Shown one piece after another: positions 6,067 through 6,351 of a stretch of DNA of 6,351 nucleotides; positions within the stretch are counted from its first letter, which is position 1; every line of letters starts with the position of its first letter. The notes under the pieces are model-generated. The model saw only the letters and a list, made by a program, of their open reading frames with translations, did no database searches and was not told the DNA's origin. Made by a program: the position numbers and the translations under genes. The stretch is from Candidatus Shapirobacteria bacterium (lineage in GTDB: Bacteria > Patescibacteriota > Microgenomatia > UBA12405): positions 1 to 6,351 of the forward strand of contig VFLE01000097.1 of NCBI GenBank assembly GCA_009885205.1, in the 5' to 3' direction.

Positions 6067-6107
6067 AATTTAAGGGAACCAAGGTTCCCTTAAGATCCCT
6101 CCTTTTA
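6067..6107 (+). repeat. 41-bp inverted repeat, left arm
   Basis: This arm is the exact reverse complement of 6305-6345 over 41 bases. It contains its own hairpin, TTAAGGGAACC (6070-6080) pairing with GGTTCCCTTAA (6083-6093). The two arms are 197 bp apart and enclose the coding remnant. The ACC-AA-GGT core relates it to the GC-rich modules at 83-305. Confidence 0.9.
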
Positions 6108-6108
6108 A

Positions 6109-6249
6109 CTCTTTCAGGACGGTGATATCTTGAAATCAAGATTACAAAAATTAGATGGGTTAAAGTATGAGAATTTGAAAGAAAACATAAATAAGGTAAT
6201 TAGTGAAATACCAAAGGAAAAATATGTTTCAAAGAAGAATTACAAATAA
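6109..6249 (+). pseudogene. ATG-less coding remnant, C-terminal part of an unknown gene
   Basis: The frame opens right after a TAA at 6106-6108, at the inner edge of the left repeat arm, has no ATG, and runs 46 codons to a TAA at 6247-6249. The product is Lys-rich and looks protein-like, with segments such as KSRLQKLDGLKYENLKENI and VISEIPKEKY. It appears to be the 3' end of a gene whose front was lost. The ending weakly recalls, from memory only, C-termini of IS630/Tc1-mariner-type transposases, which often have an isoleucine-proline-tyrosine pattern there; I could not test this. A chance open frame in AT-rich DNA is the alternative. Confidence 0.4.
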
Positions 6250-6274
6250 TTTTTATATAATTTTCGCTATATAC

Positions 6275-6310
6275 AAAAATCGGCGTTTGAAATGTTAAAA
6301 GGTGTAAAAG
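6275..6310. repeat. 36-base dispersed element, right copy
   Basis: This is the same-orientation match (34 of 36) of 47-82; the two differences are adjacent-region changes after GAAAT. Its last six bases overlap the right inverted-repeat arm, linking the element and the palindrome into one composite unit. Confidence 0.7.
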
Positions 6311-6345
6311 GAGGGATCTTAAGGGAACCTTGGTTCCCTTAAATT
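6305..6345 (-). repeat. 41-bp inverted repeat, right arm
   Basis: This arm is the perfect reverse complement of 6067-6107, with an internal hairpin (11-bp stem, 6319-6329 with 6332-6342, two-base centre TT). Identity without a single change implies either recent duplication or gene conversion between the arms. Confidence 0.9.
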
Positions 6346-6351
6346 AGTCAC

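Larger units (their letters stand above)
6041..6351. other. Gene-free right end with repeats and a gene remnant
   Basis: This 311-base stretch holds no intact gene. It contains an AT-rich leader of the 426-residue protein gene (6041-6066), two 41-bp inverted repeats, an open coding remnant between them (6109-6249), an AT-rich spacer (6250-6274) and the right copy of the 36-base element. The window ends six bases beyond the second arm, so whether a gene follows is unknown. Confidence 0.7.

Noticed and set aside
6041..6139. N-terminal extension of the repeat-rich membrane protein to the ATG at 6139
   Set aside because: The extra 33 residues translate the 41-bp inverted-repeat arm, which is intergenic repeat DNA; the ATG at 6040 follows a typical AT-rich leader.

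Overview
The window looks like a piece of a large DNA virus of the Nucleocytoviricota, most likely order Imitervirales (Mimiviridae and relatives such as Mesomimiviridae). Three things point there. First, there is a complete 991-residue D5-type primase-helicase. Second, a viral RNA polymerase subunit of the RPB9 type lies next to it. Third, both genes carry the motif AAAATTGA, the early promoter known from Mimivirus and its relatives, at the expected short distance from the start codon. There are no ribosome-binding sites, no operon-like bacterial spacing and no tRNA or rRNA.

Layout from left to right. Positions 1-305 hold an AT-rich edge (possibly the start of a leftward gene running off the window), a 36-base element repeated at the other end of the window, and a compact cluster of GC-rich repeats and hairpins. 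RPB9 is on the minus strand (303-680). A divergent intergenic region (681-866) carries two identical 12-base early promoters facing outward. The primase-helicase occupies 867-3842 on the plus strand, followed by a small basic orphan protein (3891-4211, plus). A perfect 14-bp hairpin (4244-4277) lies between this gene and the converging minus-strand gene, and fits the hairpin rule for mimivirus transcript ends. Two minus-strand membrane-protein genes follow: a 139-residue protein (4323-4742) and, 17 bp upstream of it, a 426-residue protein (4760-6040). The larger one has a coiled coil, two membrane helices, a cysteine knot-like segment and a long Pro/Ser/Gly repeat tract with three RGD tripeptides. 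The last 311 bases (6041-6351) have no intact gene. They hold two 41-bp inverted repeats flanking an ATG-less coding remnant and the second copy of the 36-base element.

RPB9 and the primase-helicase belong to the early programme of cytoplasmic transcription and genome replication, and their divergent twin promoters suggest they are switched on together. The two membrane proteins and the small basic protein lack the early motif and have AT-rich leaders right up to the ATG. They are plausibly later, virion- or membrane-related genes, but this is inference. The most unusual part is the intergenic DNA: a family of GC-rich palindromic modules placed at gene boundaries, one overlapping the RPB9 stop codon, one abutting the primase promoter, and a related pair bracketing the gene remnant at the right edge.
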